From the NCBI GenBank assembly GCA_025362295.1, contig JANYGX010000018.1, positions 1-32,558 on the forward strand: a stretch of 32,558 nt of DNA, given 5' to 3'. The position numbers were made by a program, and so were the translations under genes. Source of the stretch: Sphingomonadales bacterium (GTDB taxonomy: Bacteria > Pseudomonadota > Alphaproteobacteria > Sphingomonadales > Sphingomonadaceae). The notes under the pieces were generated by a model, which was not told where the DNA came from, did not search any database, and was given only the letters and a program-made list of their open reading frames with translations. Below are positions 15,968 to 25,336 of the stretch, one piece after another. Every line of letters starts with the position of its first letter. Within the stretch, counting starts at the first letter, position 1.

Positions 15968-17983
15968 TTATGGCGCTACACTGTCTGCAATCACAGCATG
16001 CCCGTCAATAACGCCATTAATGTGCGCTTGAGGATGCGGCTCGCTAGTGGACCACGTGATATGCAAACTTGCGTTACGTCCTGCTATATCAAGCGTGCTG
16101 ATATCTGCTGTAACAACACGATTTAACTGATCCCAGAAAGCAGAGCCAGATACAGCCACATCATCAGTCCAGCGGACGTTTTTAAACTTTAAACCTGTGC
16201 CATTTGGCACTGTGTAATCATACGCCGTAAAGCCGCCGCGCAGGCCCGGAGAGTTACCAAACAAATTGCTGTAATACCGAACAACGGCATCACCCACGGT
16301 CGCAAGGGCTGCCGCCGCCACACGCCGCTCATCAGCATTCGCTTCGTTACCATCCAGCGCCGTTACAGGATCGAGCGAGGTGTAACTGGTGGCGAAATTT
16401 GGCACGGTGCGCACTGCTGGAATATTTTTTATGCAACTGACATCACCAGCACTCAGGCTAGCAACAAATTGAACAACGATATTTGAAGCGCAATTATCAA
16501 GATCACCCAATGCTGACACGTGAAAACTGTTTTTCACAACCAAATATGTTGCATTGGGAAATTGTAAGGCGACTTGTTTGGCTTCCGCATTTGTCGTGGT
16601 CATATCAAGATCACTGGTCAGCACGAGCGTTGGCGCACTTGTGAACACAGCGTTAGGCAAGATCGGTTGGCCTGGCGTATAGAGTGCCGATGGCCAGCGC
16701 CATTGCAAACACAAATCTAGTGAATCTTCCTGATACAAGGAGCGGCGGAATTCGTTGATGGTGAAGGGTTCAAACAATTTTGGTGTCTTTTGCAATTGAG
16801 CGGCAATGGCTTGGGATTGTTCAGCACGTCGCAATTCAAAGTTTGAACGCAGATCATATGTTTGCGCATAGTCGCTGCAACTGACAGCCGCATAAAGCGC
16901 CTTGCTGTAATAGTCTGGTCGTGTGGAGGTGTCAGTGCCATCCCCCAGCACCATGGCCTCTGCTATCAGACGCAAGAGTGGTGCGCTGTCTTGGCTATCA
17001 AGATAAGCACGGGATGCTGCATCAAGATCACGCACCACAGTAGGGCCACCACTGCCATGGGCCATCACATAAAACACATTTTCTGCGTTGGCTTCAACAG
17101 TTCTGATGCGGCCATTGCTATCGGAAGCCTGACCCTTAAATGGCGCAAGACGAAGTTCGGCAAGCAAGGCATCAATTCGATCAATGGATGTACCCCCAAG
17201 ACTGGCACAAGCAGCCGACTCGCGACATGCCTGATTAAAAATACGAATGAGTGATGCGTGAAATTCAGGGTAAAAAGGAGATGCCCCGCGTGCTTGATAA
17301 GCGCTATCGATAACGAGTGAACGTATCCGATTTGGATAGAGAGAAGCAAAAGTCTGACCAAAAAATGTGCCATAAGAGTCGCCGTACATATCAATTTTAC
17401 CCGTCTGCAAAGCAGACATAATGGCTGCCATATCCTGCGCAGCCAAACGCGTGCCATACAAATGTCCGGTGCGTGCGAGTTGTGCGGCACAAAGGTTCAC
17501 ATCTTTGAGACGTTGGGCATGAGACTGTTGCTCCGGTCTGCAATTGAGAGCCGCTGAACGGCCTGTGCCGCGATTGTCCACAATCATCATATCGCGATCG
17601 TTAAGCAATGGCCCGAAAAGTATGCGAAAATCTGCCGCAGAGCCTGTGCTGCCATAACCAGGGCCACCTTGAACAGTGACTATAACACCGCGACGTGATT
17701 TGCTTCTATCCGCATGTGGATACCATTGATAAGCAATAGAGATATGATCTTTGACTTCGCCAGTTGGATCAAGTGGCCGATCAAATGTTCCGCAATATCC
17801 ACCGAGATTACCACACGGCCTCAGTGTTTCGCTGCCAACCTTGATTGGTGTTCCTGCGCGTTCTGTAATCGTTGTTGAAGAAAATTCATGATGCCGATTT
17901 TTAATGGGCAACGCTTGGGAAGAAGTTACGATAAAAAACTGAACACTAAGCGTTAATATAAAACTCATTAAAAATTTTTGCAC
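15968..17983 (-). CDS. Secreted S33-family alpha/beta hydrolase (tripeptidyl-aminopeptidase-like)
   Basis: This is probably a periplasmic or extracellular peptidase removing short peptides or proline-type residues. I place the start at GTG 17983, which has AAAGG seven bases upstream and gives a signal peptide ending VTSSQA; a longer frame from TTG 18061 would bury that signal. With this start (671 residues), the oxyanion motif QGGPGYGS begins near 105, GDSYGT holds Ser203, the Asp is in TSDLDMTT (~460) and the His in NSFHVSAL (488). The C-terminal part from ~470 matches the TAP-like lid and extension. At over 650 residues it is long for S33, with an extra ~130-residue C-terminal domain. A small lipoprotein gene lies 101 bp upstream on the same strand. 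Confidence 0.85.
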   Translation of the reverse strand: MQKFLMSFILTLSVQFFIVTSSQALPIKNRHHEFSSTTITERAGTPIKVGSETLRPCGNLGGYCGTFDRPLDPTGEVKDHISIAYQWYPHADRSKSRRGVIVTVQGGPGYGSTGSAADFRILFGPLLNDRDMMIVDNRGTGRSAALNCRPEQQSHAQRLKDVNLCAAQLARTGHLYGTRLAAQDMAAIMSALQTGKIDMYGDSYGTFFGQTFASLYPNRIRSLVIDSAYQARGASPFYPEFHASLIRIFNQACRESAACASLGGTSIDRIDALLAELRLAPFKGQASDSNGRIRTVEANAENVFYVMAHGSGGPTVVRDLDAASRAYLDSQDSAPLLRLIAEAMVLGDGTDTSTRPDYYSKALYAAVSCSDYAQTYDLRSNFELRRAEQSQAIAAQLQKTPKLFEPFTINEFRRSLYQEDSLDLCLQWRWPSALYTPGQPILPNAVFTSAPTLVLTSDLDMTTTNAEAKQVALQFPNATYLVVKNSFHVSALGDLDNCASNIVVQFVASLSAGDVSCIKNIPAVRTVPNFATSYTSLDPVTALDGNEANADERRVAAAALATVGDAVVRYYSNLFGNSPGLRGGFTAYDYTVPNGTGLKFKNVRWTDDVAVSGSAFWDQLNRVVTADISTLDIAGRNASLHITWSTSEPHPQAHINGVIDGHAVIADSVAP

Positions 17984-18084
17984 CTTGATCACCTTTTGAG
18001 TATTTAAGTAAGTTTTTCTAATTTGCCTGAAAGAGCGATTAAGTGAAAGTGCTTTTAGCAAACTAAGATGGTTAGCGAGTCATA

Positions 18085-18468
18085 TTAATAGTTTCTACCC
18101 TGCGCAATTTTAAAAGTAGCTTGCTGATCACCGATTTGTATCGTCCAGATGTCACCAATGCGGCGACCTTTCAGTTCCATGCAGAAAGGTGGGTTAGGCT
18201 TTTCGCCTGCCTTTTCAGGGATGACCTGCATACAAAACTGGTCCGATTTATAGGTCCAATGACCTTTGGCGGCCGGGAAACGCCCGCCGCTCTGGGAATA
18301 ATTGCCGTCCGCATCAATCAGCATGCGGTCTGTTTCGCCCCACGGTTGCGTTATCAGCAAAGTATTGCTGTAATAAATTTTAAGAGGGTCAAGAGGCTGG
18401 GTAACGCACGCTGCAAGCGGAATGTAAATAATAATCGCAGTTGCAAAGGCTGTGTTCTTGATAATCAT
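18085..18468 (-). CDS. Small lipoprotein of unknown function
   Basis: This 127-residue protein has a short basic N-terminus, a hydrophobic stretch and a lipobox LAAC with Cys21, so it is likely a lipoprotein. The mature part contains [20 protein letters not shown], then CMQV and FCMEL, and ends with [17 protein letters not shown]; it looks like a small beta-barrel or lipocalin-like fold, but no family is certain. It precedes the secreted S33 peptidase on the same strand and may be co-expressed. Its start is 91 bp from the divergent hemA start. Confidence 0.75.
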   Translation of the reverse strand: MIIKNTAFATAIIIYIPLAACVTQPLDPLKIYYSNTLLITQPWGETDRMLIDADGNYSQSGGRFPAAKGHWTYKSDQFCMQVIPEKAGEKPNPPFCMELKGRRIGDIWTIQIGDQQATFKIAQGRNY

Positions 18469-18559
18469 TCTTAATTATCCGATGCGACAATGCTTGTTGT
18501 TGAAATTGCGTATATATATCATTATTCCATACACAACTAAATGTTTCTCGGAAATTCTC

Positions 18560-19774
18560 ATGAATTATGATCAAATATTCCAGGCGGCTATTGATCGTTT
18601 GCACAACGAAGGCCGTTACCGGGTTTTTATTGATATTCTGCGCAACAAGGGCGCTTACCCGAATGCACGATGCTTTGCTGGCCACAACGGCGAGCAACCA
18701 ATCACAGTCTGGTGCTCCAATGATTATCTGGGCATGGGCCAGCACCCTGATGTTGTCGCGGCCATGGAAGAAGCGCTGCATAGTGTGGGCGCCGGTGCAG
18801 GCGGCACGCGAAACATTGCCGGCAACACACATTATCATGTCGATCTAGAGACAGAGCTTGCTGATCTGCATGGCAAGGAGGCGGCCCTGCTGTTCACCAG
18901 CGGCTATATTTCCAACGAGGCAACGCTTGCCACAATTGCAAAAATTTTACCGGACTGTGTGATCTTTTCTGATGCGCTTAACCACGCTTCAATGATCGCT
19001 GGAATCAAAAATTCTGGTGCCGAGAAAAAAGTATTTCGTCATAACGACCTTGCTCATCTGGAAGAGCTGCTGGCCGAAACTGACGATGCACGGCCTAAAC
19101 TAATTGCGTTTGAATCCGTTTATTCCATGGATGGCGACATTGCACCAATCGAGGCCATTTGCGATTTGGCTGATAAATACAACGCGCTCACCTACCTTGA
19201 TGAGGTTCATGCGGTAGGCATGTACGGTGCACGCGGTGGCGGCATCGCCGAACGGGAAAACCTGATGCAGCGCCTCACTGTTATCGAGGGTACGCTTGGC
19301 AAAGCCTTTGGCGTCATGGGTGGCTATGTCGCCGCTTCCAAAACCATTATTGATGTGGTGCGGTCTTATGCACCGGGGTTTATTTTCACCACATCGCTGT
19401 CGCCGGTTTTGGTTGCAGGCGCTCTGGCATCGGTGCGCCACCTCAAGCAAAGCCAGATCGAGCGCGATAGCCATCAGGAGCGCGCTGCGACGTTAAAGCA
19501 TATGCTGCGTGAGGCTGGCCTGCCTGTATTGCCGTCTGTCAGCCACATTGTGCCTGTGGCCGTCGGTGATCCAATCCGTGCCAAGAAAATGTCGGATATC
19601 CTGCTGATGGAATACGGCATCTACGTGCAGCCCATCAATTACCCGACAGTGCCGCGCGGCACCGAGCGCTTGCGTTTCACACCCGGCCCCCACCACACAG
19701 ACGCGATGATGGTGCATCTGCGTGATGCGCTTGTAGAAATATGGAGTCGGCTGGAACTCAAGAAAGTCGCTTGA
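18560..19774 (+). CDS. hemA: 5-aminolevulinate synthase
   Basis: This PLP enzyme condenses glycine with succinyl-CoA to give 5-aminolevulinate, the first step of haem synthesis in alphaproteobacteria. With the start at 18560 (GGAA eight bases upstream) it has 404 residues, the normal length, and opens [14 protein letters not shown]. Visible are CSNDYLGM (52-59), GGTRNIAGN (81-89), DEVHAVG with Asp214, and TLGKAFG with the Schiff-base Lys248, the numbering known from Rhodobacter. An upstream in-frame ATG at 18452 would add 36 low-complexity residues and overlap the opposing lipoprotein gene, so I reject it. A CaiB/BaiF gene follows after seven bases. Confidence 0.97.
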   Translation: MNYDQIFQAAIDRLHNEGRYRVFIDILRNKGAYPNARCFAGHNGEQPITVWCSNDYLGMGQHPDVVAAMEEALHSVGAGAGGTRNIAGNTHYHVDLETELADLHGKEAALLFTSGYISNEATLATIAKILPDCVIFSDALNHASMIAGIKNSGAEKKVFRHNDLAHLEELLAETDDARPKLIAFESVYSMDGDIAPIEAICDLADKYNALTYLDEVHAVGMYGARGGGIAERENLMQRLTVIEGTLGKAFGVMGGYVAASKTIIDVVRSYAPGFIFTTSLSPVLVAGALASVRHLKQSQIERDSHQERAATLKHMLREAGLPVLPSVSHIVPVAVGDPIRAKKMSDILLMEYGIYVQPINYPTVPRGTERLRFTPGPHHTDAMMVHLRDALVEIWSRLELKKVA

Positions 19775-19781
19775 AAAATAT

Positions 19782-21023
19782 ATGAATGCTCCAACCTCCA
19801 CCGGCCCGCTGGCTGGCCTTAAAGTGCTTGACCTCTCGCGTGTGCTGGCAGGGCCGTGGTCAACACAGGTTTTGGGCGATTTAGGGGCTGACATCATTAA
19901 AATCGAGCAGCCCGGCCAGGGCGATGACACGCGCAAATGGGGGCCCCCATTCCTCAATGATGGCTCGGGTGATGCTGCCTATTATCTCAGCGCTAACCGC
20001 AACAAACGTTCGATCGCGATTGATATGGCAAAGCCGGAGGGTGCAGCCCTTATTCGCCAGTTGGCTGCCAAATGCGATATTGCCGTGGAGAATTTTCGTG
20101 TGGGTGGGCTTGCCAAATACGGACTTGATTATGCTTCACTCAGCGCTGTTAACCCGGCTTTGATTTATTGCTCCATCACCGGCTTTGGCCAGACCGGACC
20201 CTACAAAGACCTTGGCGGCTATGATTTTTTGGTACAGGGCATGAGTGGGTTGATGAGTGTGACCGGCAAGAGCGATGAGGAACCGGGTGCCGGGCCAATC
20301 AAGGTTGGCACGCCAACAGTTGATCTTTCGACCGGCCTCTATGCAGTCATATCAATCCTGGCAGCATTACACCATCGCCACGCAACCGGCCTCGGCCAGC
20401 ATATTGATATCGCGTTGTTTGATACACAAATGGCGCTGATGGCCAACCAAGCCTCAAATGCGCTGGTCGCCAACCTAACGCCGCGCCGCATGGCCAATGA
20501 GCATCCGACGTTAGTGCCGTACCGCGACTTCAAAACGGCCGATGGAAGTATTATCATCGCCCTTGGCAACGACAGGCAGTTTGCTGGTTTTTGCAATGTG
20601 ATTGGCTGTGCAGCGCTGGCAAGCGATCCACGCTTTGAAAAAGGTTCAAGCCGCGCCGTCAACCGCGCAGCCCTTTACGCCGAAATTGAACCTCGCATTG
20701 CCTCATGGACATCCCATGGCCTGATCACTGCACTCGAAGCCGCCAAACTGCCATGCGGTCGCATCAACACCGTGCCGGAAGCGCTGGCCGATCCACACGT
20801 GACCGCCCGCGGCATTGTTAAAACAATGCACCGGCCAGACGGCACGGCGATAAAAGTGCTTGGATTCCCCGGCCAGTTTTCATCCACACCCGCTGACTAC
20901 AGGTCAGCCCCACCACGTGCCGGTGAACATACACGCGAGATTTTAAGTGAACTGTTGAGCTTGAATGAAGTTGAGATTGCGGCATTGCATACGAATGGCT
21001 CCATCGGCATTGAATCGCGTTAA
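19782..21023 (+). CDS. CaiB/BaiF family (class III) CoA transferase
   Basis: This enzyme moves CoA between carboxylic acids. In the 413 residues, the family start LAGLKVLDLSRVLAGPW is followed by GADIIKIEQPGQGDDTR, NRNKRSIA, ENFRVGGL, GFGQTGPY and the catalytic Asp181 in TVDLSTGLYA. The C-terminal domain has ARGIVKTM and PAPR-like segments. Donor and acceptor cannot be read from sequence. It begins seven bases after hemA, so the two are probably one transcript; a succinyl-CoA link is attractive but unproven. Confidence 0.9.
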   Translation: MNAPTSTGPLAGLKVLDLSRVLAGPWSTQVLGDLGADIIKIEQPGQGDDTRKWGPPFLNDGSGDAAYYLSANRNKRSIAIDMAKPEGAALIRQLAAKCDIAVENFRVGGLAKYGLDYASLSAVNPALIYCSITGFGQTGPYKDLGGYDFLVQGMSGLMSVTGKSDEEPGAGPIKVGTPTVDLSTGLYAVISILAALHHRHATGLGQHIDIALFDTQMALMANQASNALVANLTPRRMANEHPTLVPYRDFKTADGSIIIALGNDRQFAGFCNVIGCAALASDPRFEKGSSRAVNRAALYAEIEPRIASWTSHGLITALEAAKLPCGRINTVPEALADPHVTARGIVKTMHRPDGTAIKVLGFPGQFSSTPADYRSAPPRAGEHTREILSELLSLNEVEIAALHTNGSIGIESR

Positions 21024-21057
21024 TCTTCCTCTCTTTTATTGCGGGGGAGGAAAAAAA

Positions 21058-21219
21058 TCAAAAATCTGTACATATCCCACCCACTTCCCAATCGCCGTAT
21101 CGGGTTGGTTCGGGTTTGTTGCTGCCGCCTATTTCTTTTAGTGCGGCTTTATCACCAGCCGATATAGCCTTATCGGTTGGCGGCGCATCACTAACTTCTG
21201 GTGTTTTCGGGTCAGACAT
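21058..21219 (-). CDS. DUF1674 / SDHAF4-like succinate dehydrogenase assembly factor
   Basis: This 53-residue protein ends NKPEPTRYGDWEVGGICTDF. The PEPTRYGDWE...G...DF ending is the signature of DUF1674, the family of mitochondrial SDHAF4, which helps assemble flavinylated SdhA. The N-terminal half is polar and probably disordered, as is usual. ATG at 21219, TGA at 21058-21060. It lies on the opposite strand, between the CoA transferase and the SDR gene. A DUF1674 gene near rsmB is a neighbourhood I recall from other alphaproteobacteria. No sdh genes are in the window. Confidence 0.9.
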   Translation of the reverse strand: MSDPKTPEVSDAPPTDKAISAGDKAALKEIGGSNKPEPTRYGDWEVGGICTDF

Positions 21220-21258
21220 GGGATCAACTCGTTTTAGGATACACAGGATATATTATAT

Positions 21259-22077
21259 ATGGAAAGCTTAGCGGGAAAAACCATAGCTGTCACCGGGGCA
21301 GCCAGTGGCATTGGTCGATCTCTGGTGCTAGCGTTGGCCAAACGTGGTGCCAACGTCGCGCTGGCTGACCGTGATGCCGCAGGCTTGGCGGAAACTGTAA
21401 AGCTTCTGGGCAATGCCCATCAATTGAGCCAGAGCTTTGATGTTACCGAGCCGGGCGCGCTGGAAAACTTTATTGCCGCCACAGTAACAAGCTTTGGCCA
21501 GCTGGACGGCCTGATCAACAACGCTGGCCTATCTGTGGTTGCACCCTTTGAACACACACCGCGAGAGGATTTTGCCCGTGTGATGGCCGTGAATTTTGAT
21601 GCTGTGGTTGAAGGGTGTCGCGCTGCCTTGCCGCGTTTAAAACAGCGCTCCGGCAAAACCTGGCTGGTCAATATCTCGTCTGTGTTTGGCATCATGCCTT
21701 ACGAAACTCAAACGGCTTATTGCGCATCGAAATTCGCCGTGAAAGGCTTTACCGAAACCCTGCGCATTGAGCTTGCCCAAACCGATCCGCGCATTTCGGT
21801 TGTCTGTGTGCATCCGGGCGGCATCAAAACGGCGGTCGCCCGCAATGCAAAATTCATTCGTGGTATGGATAGCACTGAAAACAATATCATGACGGCTGAA
21901 AAATTTGATGCAGCCGCGCGCACCACACCAGAAGCAGCCGCTGAGGTAATTCTGAAAGCTATGGAGCGAAACAATCTGCGGGTGCGCATTGGTTATGATG
22001 CGCGTATTATTGACTGGTTGGTGCGCCTGATGCCAAAAACTGCCCCAACTTTGCTAGCAAGGATAATGAGTGCTTAA
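21259..22077 (+). CDS. Short-chain dehydrogenase/reductase
   Basis: An NAD(P)-dependent oxidoreductase of 272 residues. It has the Rossmann motif TGAASGIG (12-19), NNAG (87-90), the catalytic Ser140, Tyr154 in YCASK and Lys158, and HPGGIKT after strand 6. The C-terminus (IDWLVRLMPKTAPTLLARIM) is amphipathic and may touch membrane, as in several lipid-linked SDRs. Cofactor preference: Asp in ALADRD (~37) favours NAD. The stop overlaps the rsmB start by eight bases, so the two are translationally coupled. Confidence 0.92.
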   Translation: MESLAGKTIAVTGAASGIGRSLVLALAKRGANVALADRDAAGLAETVKLLGNAHQLSQSFDVTEPGALENFIAATVTSFGQLDGLINNAGLSVVAPFEHTPREDFARVMAVNFDAVVEGCRAALPRLKQRSGKTWLVNISSVFGIMPYETQTAYCASKFAVKGFTETLRIELAQTDPRISVVCVHPGGIKTAVARNAKFIRGMDSTENNIMTAEKFDAAARTTPEAAAEVILKAMERNNLRVRIGYDARIIDWLVRLMPKTAPTLLARIMSA

Positions 22078-23359
22078 AACTGTAGAAATACAAGGCCTCG
22101 CGGCGCGGCGCGGCGCCTTCCGCCTGCTTATGGCTGTGCTGTGGCAAGGGCGTCCGCTGGATGGCGCACTTGATCATGCCCTGCAAGGCGTTAGCCAATC
22201 AAACGACCGGGCGCTAGCGCGCTCCATTGCCAGCTATACCTTGCGCTATTTGCAGGAGTGGGACGATCTGATTGACAGCACCACAGCCAAACCGTTGCCG
22301 GATGACAGCCGCGCGCGGATGGTTCTGCGGCTGGCGTTGACCCAAGCATTCGTGCTGAACCTGCCGCACCATGCCGTGGTGGCAACCGCATTGCCACTTA
22401 TTGAAGGCGGGCCGCGACGGCTGGTGCACGGCATTCTGGGACGCTTGTTGCGTTCTGATATTTCGGCAAGCCCTTCACCGCGTTTGCCAGTAGCATTTGC
22501 CGAGCGCTGGCAAAAAAACTATGGCGATGAAACGGTCGCAGCACTGGAGCTGGCCGGTGCACGTAAACCACAACTTGATCTTTGTTTGAAAGATCATACA
22601 AAAATAGAACATTGGCTTGCAACGTTTGGTGCTATCAGCCTGCTGGCGGGGCATGTGAGATTGCCACCCGACAGCCCACCGGTGCCAGAGCTACCCGGCT
22701 TTCAAGATGGCGCATGGTGGGTGCAGGACCTGGCCGCACAATTGCCGGCTACGCTGGTCGGCGCAAAACAGGGTGAAACTATAATCGATTTGTGCGCTGC
22801 CCCCGGCGGCAAAACTTTGGGCCTTGCGGCCACAGGCGCCACCATCACAGCTGTTGATAACGACGGCAAACGGATGAAGCTGGTGATCGAAAATTTAAAG
22901 CGTACCGGTCTTGCAGCAAAATGCATTGTAGCGGATGGCTTGAAATGGTCTCCACCTCAACTGGTTGATGCGGTGCTACTGGATGCTCCGTGCTCAGCCA
23001 CTGGCACTTATCGCCGCCATCCGGATGTGTTGCATCTGCGCGACTCAAACAAACTGGCTGATATATGTGCTGTGCAGGCGGCTCTGCTTGATAGAGCGCT
23101 CGGCTGGCTGAAACCAGGTGGGCGATTGATTTACGCAGTCTGTTCGCTGGAGCCAGAAGAAGGTGAACATCAGATTGCATCAGCTTTGATCCGTCATAAA
23201 AACATCAGGCTTGTACCTGTCAATCCTGTTGAAATTTCAAGCGTGTTGTTTGATGCGATCACGCCCGATGGCTGTATCCGAACGCTACCATCGATGATTA
23301 ATTCCGAAGGCGGACTTGATGGGTTTTATATTGCCAGGTTAATTAAAATCAGTGCGTAA
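22070..23359 (+). CDS. rsmB: 16S rRNA cytosine-967 methyltransferase RsmB
   Basis: RsmB methylates C967 of 16S rRNA. The 429 residues have an N-terminal NusB-like helical domain (~10-130) and a C-terminal SAM domain with DLCAAPGGKT (240-249), DAPCSATG (305-312, Cys308 for product release) and YAVCSLEPEEGE (Cys358 as the nucleophile). It starts at GTG 22070 with AAGGA six bases upstream, inside the end of the SDR gene. An m5C-methyltransferase of other specificity is possible, but the NusB domain argues for RsmB. Confidence 0.93.
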   Translation: MLKTVEIQGLAARRGAFRLLMAVLWQGRPLDGALDHALQGVSQSNDRALARSIASYTLRYLQEWDDLIDSTTAKPLPDDSRARMVLRLALTQAFVLNLPHHAVVATALPLIEGGPRRLVHGILGRLLRSDISASPSPRLPVAFAERWQKNYGDETVAALELAGARKPQLDLCLKDHTKIEHWLATFGAISLLAGHVRLPPDSPPVPELPGFQDGAWWVQDLAAQLPATLVGAKQGETIIDLCAAPGGKTLGLAATGATITAVDNDGKRMKLVIENLKRTGLAAKCIVADGLKWSPPQLVDAVLLDAPCSATGTYRRHPDVLHLRDSNKLADICAVQAALLDRALGWLKPGGRLIYAVCSLEPEEGEHQIASALIRHKNIRLVPVNPVEISSVLFDAITPDGCIRTLPSMINSEGGLDGFYIARLIKISA

Positions 23360-23489
23360 TATAGTAAATTAATATTTGGTAGCTCATCAATTGGTTGCCC
23401 CGAAAATTGTCGTCATTTTCTTGAGTATTGCGAAGGCTGGGGTGACAATTCAATCATAAACCATATTCATATTCAAATAGTGCATAGTT

Positions 23490-25286
23490 TTAGGCCACTA
23501 AAAATTGTTCATCACTCAATGCCATCATCAAACTGTCGCCACGCGTTACGGGTCCCAGCATTGCGACGGCTTGCGGCAAAATTTGTTCGCAGAAAAACCG
23601 CGCTGTTATAATTTTTGCTTTCAAAAACGACTGATCCCCCTCAGCCGCCGCAAGTTTATCCTGTGCTGCAACAGCCTGTTTTGCCAACAGCCACCCGCCC
23701 ATCGTTATACCAAACATCCGCAGATAGAGACTTGCACCAGCCGCACTGTCGTTAGCATCTGGCCCATCATTACCAACCATCCACACGGTTGCTGTGTTCA
23801 GCGCTTCGAGTGCATCTTCAAGATATGGCTTGAGCAAACCAAGATCACCTGATTTTGGCAAACTATTGGTAAAGCTGCGAACGTCAGAAAATAAATTCCG
23901 CCAATGCACACCGCCATCCATCGGCAATTTGCGACCAATCAAATCAAGCGCCTGAATGCCGTTGGTGCCTTCATAGATCGGGGCAATGCGCGCATCGCGG
24001 TAATGCTGTGCAGCACCGGTTTCTTCCACATAGCCCATACCGCCAAACACCTGAATGGCAAGTGCAGACATTTCCACACCCATATCGGTTGCATAAGCTT
24101 TTGTAACCGGTGTCAGCAAATCAGCCAGACCATGAGCCGCTTTTTGTTTATCGGGATCGGTTTCCGCATGAGCCCTGTCAACACAGGCCGCATTAAGATA
24201 GGTCAGTGCACGAATAGCTTCGGTGGTTGATCTGAGAATCATCAGCATCCGCCGTACATCAACATGTTCAATAATGCGCACAGCCTCGCGCCCCGGTCCA
24301 CCAAATTTGGCAGACTGTACGCGGTCTTTGGCATAGAGCACAGCGCCTTGCATAGCACGTTCTGCAATGGCGACGCCCTGCAACCCGACATTGATGCGCG
24401 CGTGATTCATCATGGTGAACATGGCACGCATACCCGCGCCTTCAGCGCCAACCAGATACCCGATACAGGCATGGTTATCACCAAAACTCATTGTGCAGGT
24501 GGGCGACGCATGAATGCCAAGCTTGTGTTCAATCGATACACAGCGCACATCGTTGCGCGCACCAATCGTGCTGTCGCTATTCACTATAAATTTCGGTACG
24601 ATAAACAACGATATGCCTTTGGTGCCCGGCGGTGCATCCGGTAGCCGCGCCAGCACCAGATGAATGATATTTTCGGCACAGTCATGCTCACCCCAGGTGA
24701 TATATATCTTGCTGCCATTGATGCGGTATGTTCCATCAGCTTGTGCTTCGGCCTTGGTCCGCAACGCTCCTACATCGGAACCGGCTTGTGGTTCCGTCAG
24801 GTTCATCGTGCCGGTCCATTCACCGGTAACAAGTTTGGTAAGATACAATTTTTTCTGCTCGTCACTGGCGTGAACCTGCAAAGCTTCGATGGCGCCCAGA
24901 GTGAGCATTGAGCATAACGAAAATGCCATATTGGCAGAAGTCATTTGTTCTTGCACTGCCGTAGCCAGAACAAATGGCAAACCCTGCCCGCCATGCACCG
25001 TATCCGCACCCAAGCTACCCCAGCCATTATCGACATATTGCTTGTAAGCCGCCTGAAAGCCTTCTGGCAGAGTAACAACACCGTCACTCCATGTCGCACC
25101 GTGCCGGTCACCCACTTTGTTAAGCGGCGCAAATACACCCGCCGAAAACTTGCCTGCCTCGCTTAGTATGGCATCCACGACATCGGGAGTCGCGTTTTCG
25201 AACGCTGGAAATACTGCAAAATCATTTATGCAGGCTATGGTCTCAAGGACAAATTGCTGCTCTTTAATCGGGGCTTGATAGCTCAT
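23490..25286 (-). CDS. Acyl-CoA dehydrogenase, DmdC-type
   Basis: This FAD enzyme of 598 residues has an N-terminal extension (AcylCoA_DH_N-like), the core, and a C-terminal extra domain (~460-598), the arrangement of the long-chain/DmdC (3-methylmercaptopropionyl-CoA dehydrogenase) group. Visible are MNLTEPQAGSDVG (161-173, FAD/substrate contact), VFGGMGYVEETG (413-424) and the catalytic base Glu439 in IYEGTNGIQ. The group also includes enzymes for ordinary or branched acyl-CoA, so DMSP use is not proven. It is divergent from the Sua5 gene with 50 bp between starts. Confidence 0.9.
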   Translation of the reverse strand: MSYQAPIKEQQFVLETIACINDFAVFPAFENATPDVVDAILSEAGKFSAGVFAPLNKVGDRHGATWSDGVVTLPEGFQAAYKQYVDNGWGSLGADTVHGGQGLPFVLATAVQEQMTSANMAFSLCSMLTLGAIEALQVHASDEQKKLYLTKLVTGEWTGTMNLTEPQAGSDVGALRTKAEAQADGTYRINGSKIYITWGEHDCAENIIHLVLARLPDAPPGTKGISLFIVPKFIVNSDSTIGARNDVRCVSIEHKLGIHASPTCTMSFGDNHACIGYLVGAEGAGMRAMFTMMNHARINVGLQGVAIAERAMQGAVLYAKDRVQSAKFGGPGREAVRIIEHVDVRRMLMILRSTTEAIRALTYLNAACVDRAHAETDPDKQKAAHGLADLLTPVTKAYATDMGVEMSALAIQVFGGMGYVEETGAAQHYRDARIAPIYEGTNGIQALDLIGRKLPMDGGVHWRNLFSDVRSFTNSLPKSGDLGLLKPYLEDALEALNTATVWMVGNDGPDANDSAAGASLYLRMFGITMGGWLLAKQAVAAQDKLAAAEGDQSFLKAKIITARFFCEQILPQAVAMLGPVTRGDSLMMALSDEQFLVA

Positions 25287-25336
25287 TGAGTAAAAATCCT
25301 TGGTATACGATATATTCCCTCTTTATAACCGTCCCG

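Noticed and set aside
17984-18061. TTG start of the S33 peptidase
   Set aside because: It would put 26 polar residues ahead of the signal peptide and has no ribosome-binding site; GTG 17983 has AAAGG upstream.
18452-18559. Longer N-terminus for 5-aminolevulinate synthase
   Set aside because: The extra 36 residues are low-complexity, overlap the opposing lipoprotein gene and exceed the family length; ATG 18560 gives the standard start and Lys248 numbering.
21030-21056. Hairpin TTCCTCTC/GGGAGGAA as a terminator
   Set aside because: It is followed by A, not T, on the plus strand and lacks a downstream U run on the minus strand.
25286-25336. TTG start of Sua5
   Set aside because: It overlaps the start codon of the divergent acyl-CoA dehydrogenase and adds residues not seen in the family.
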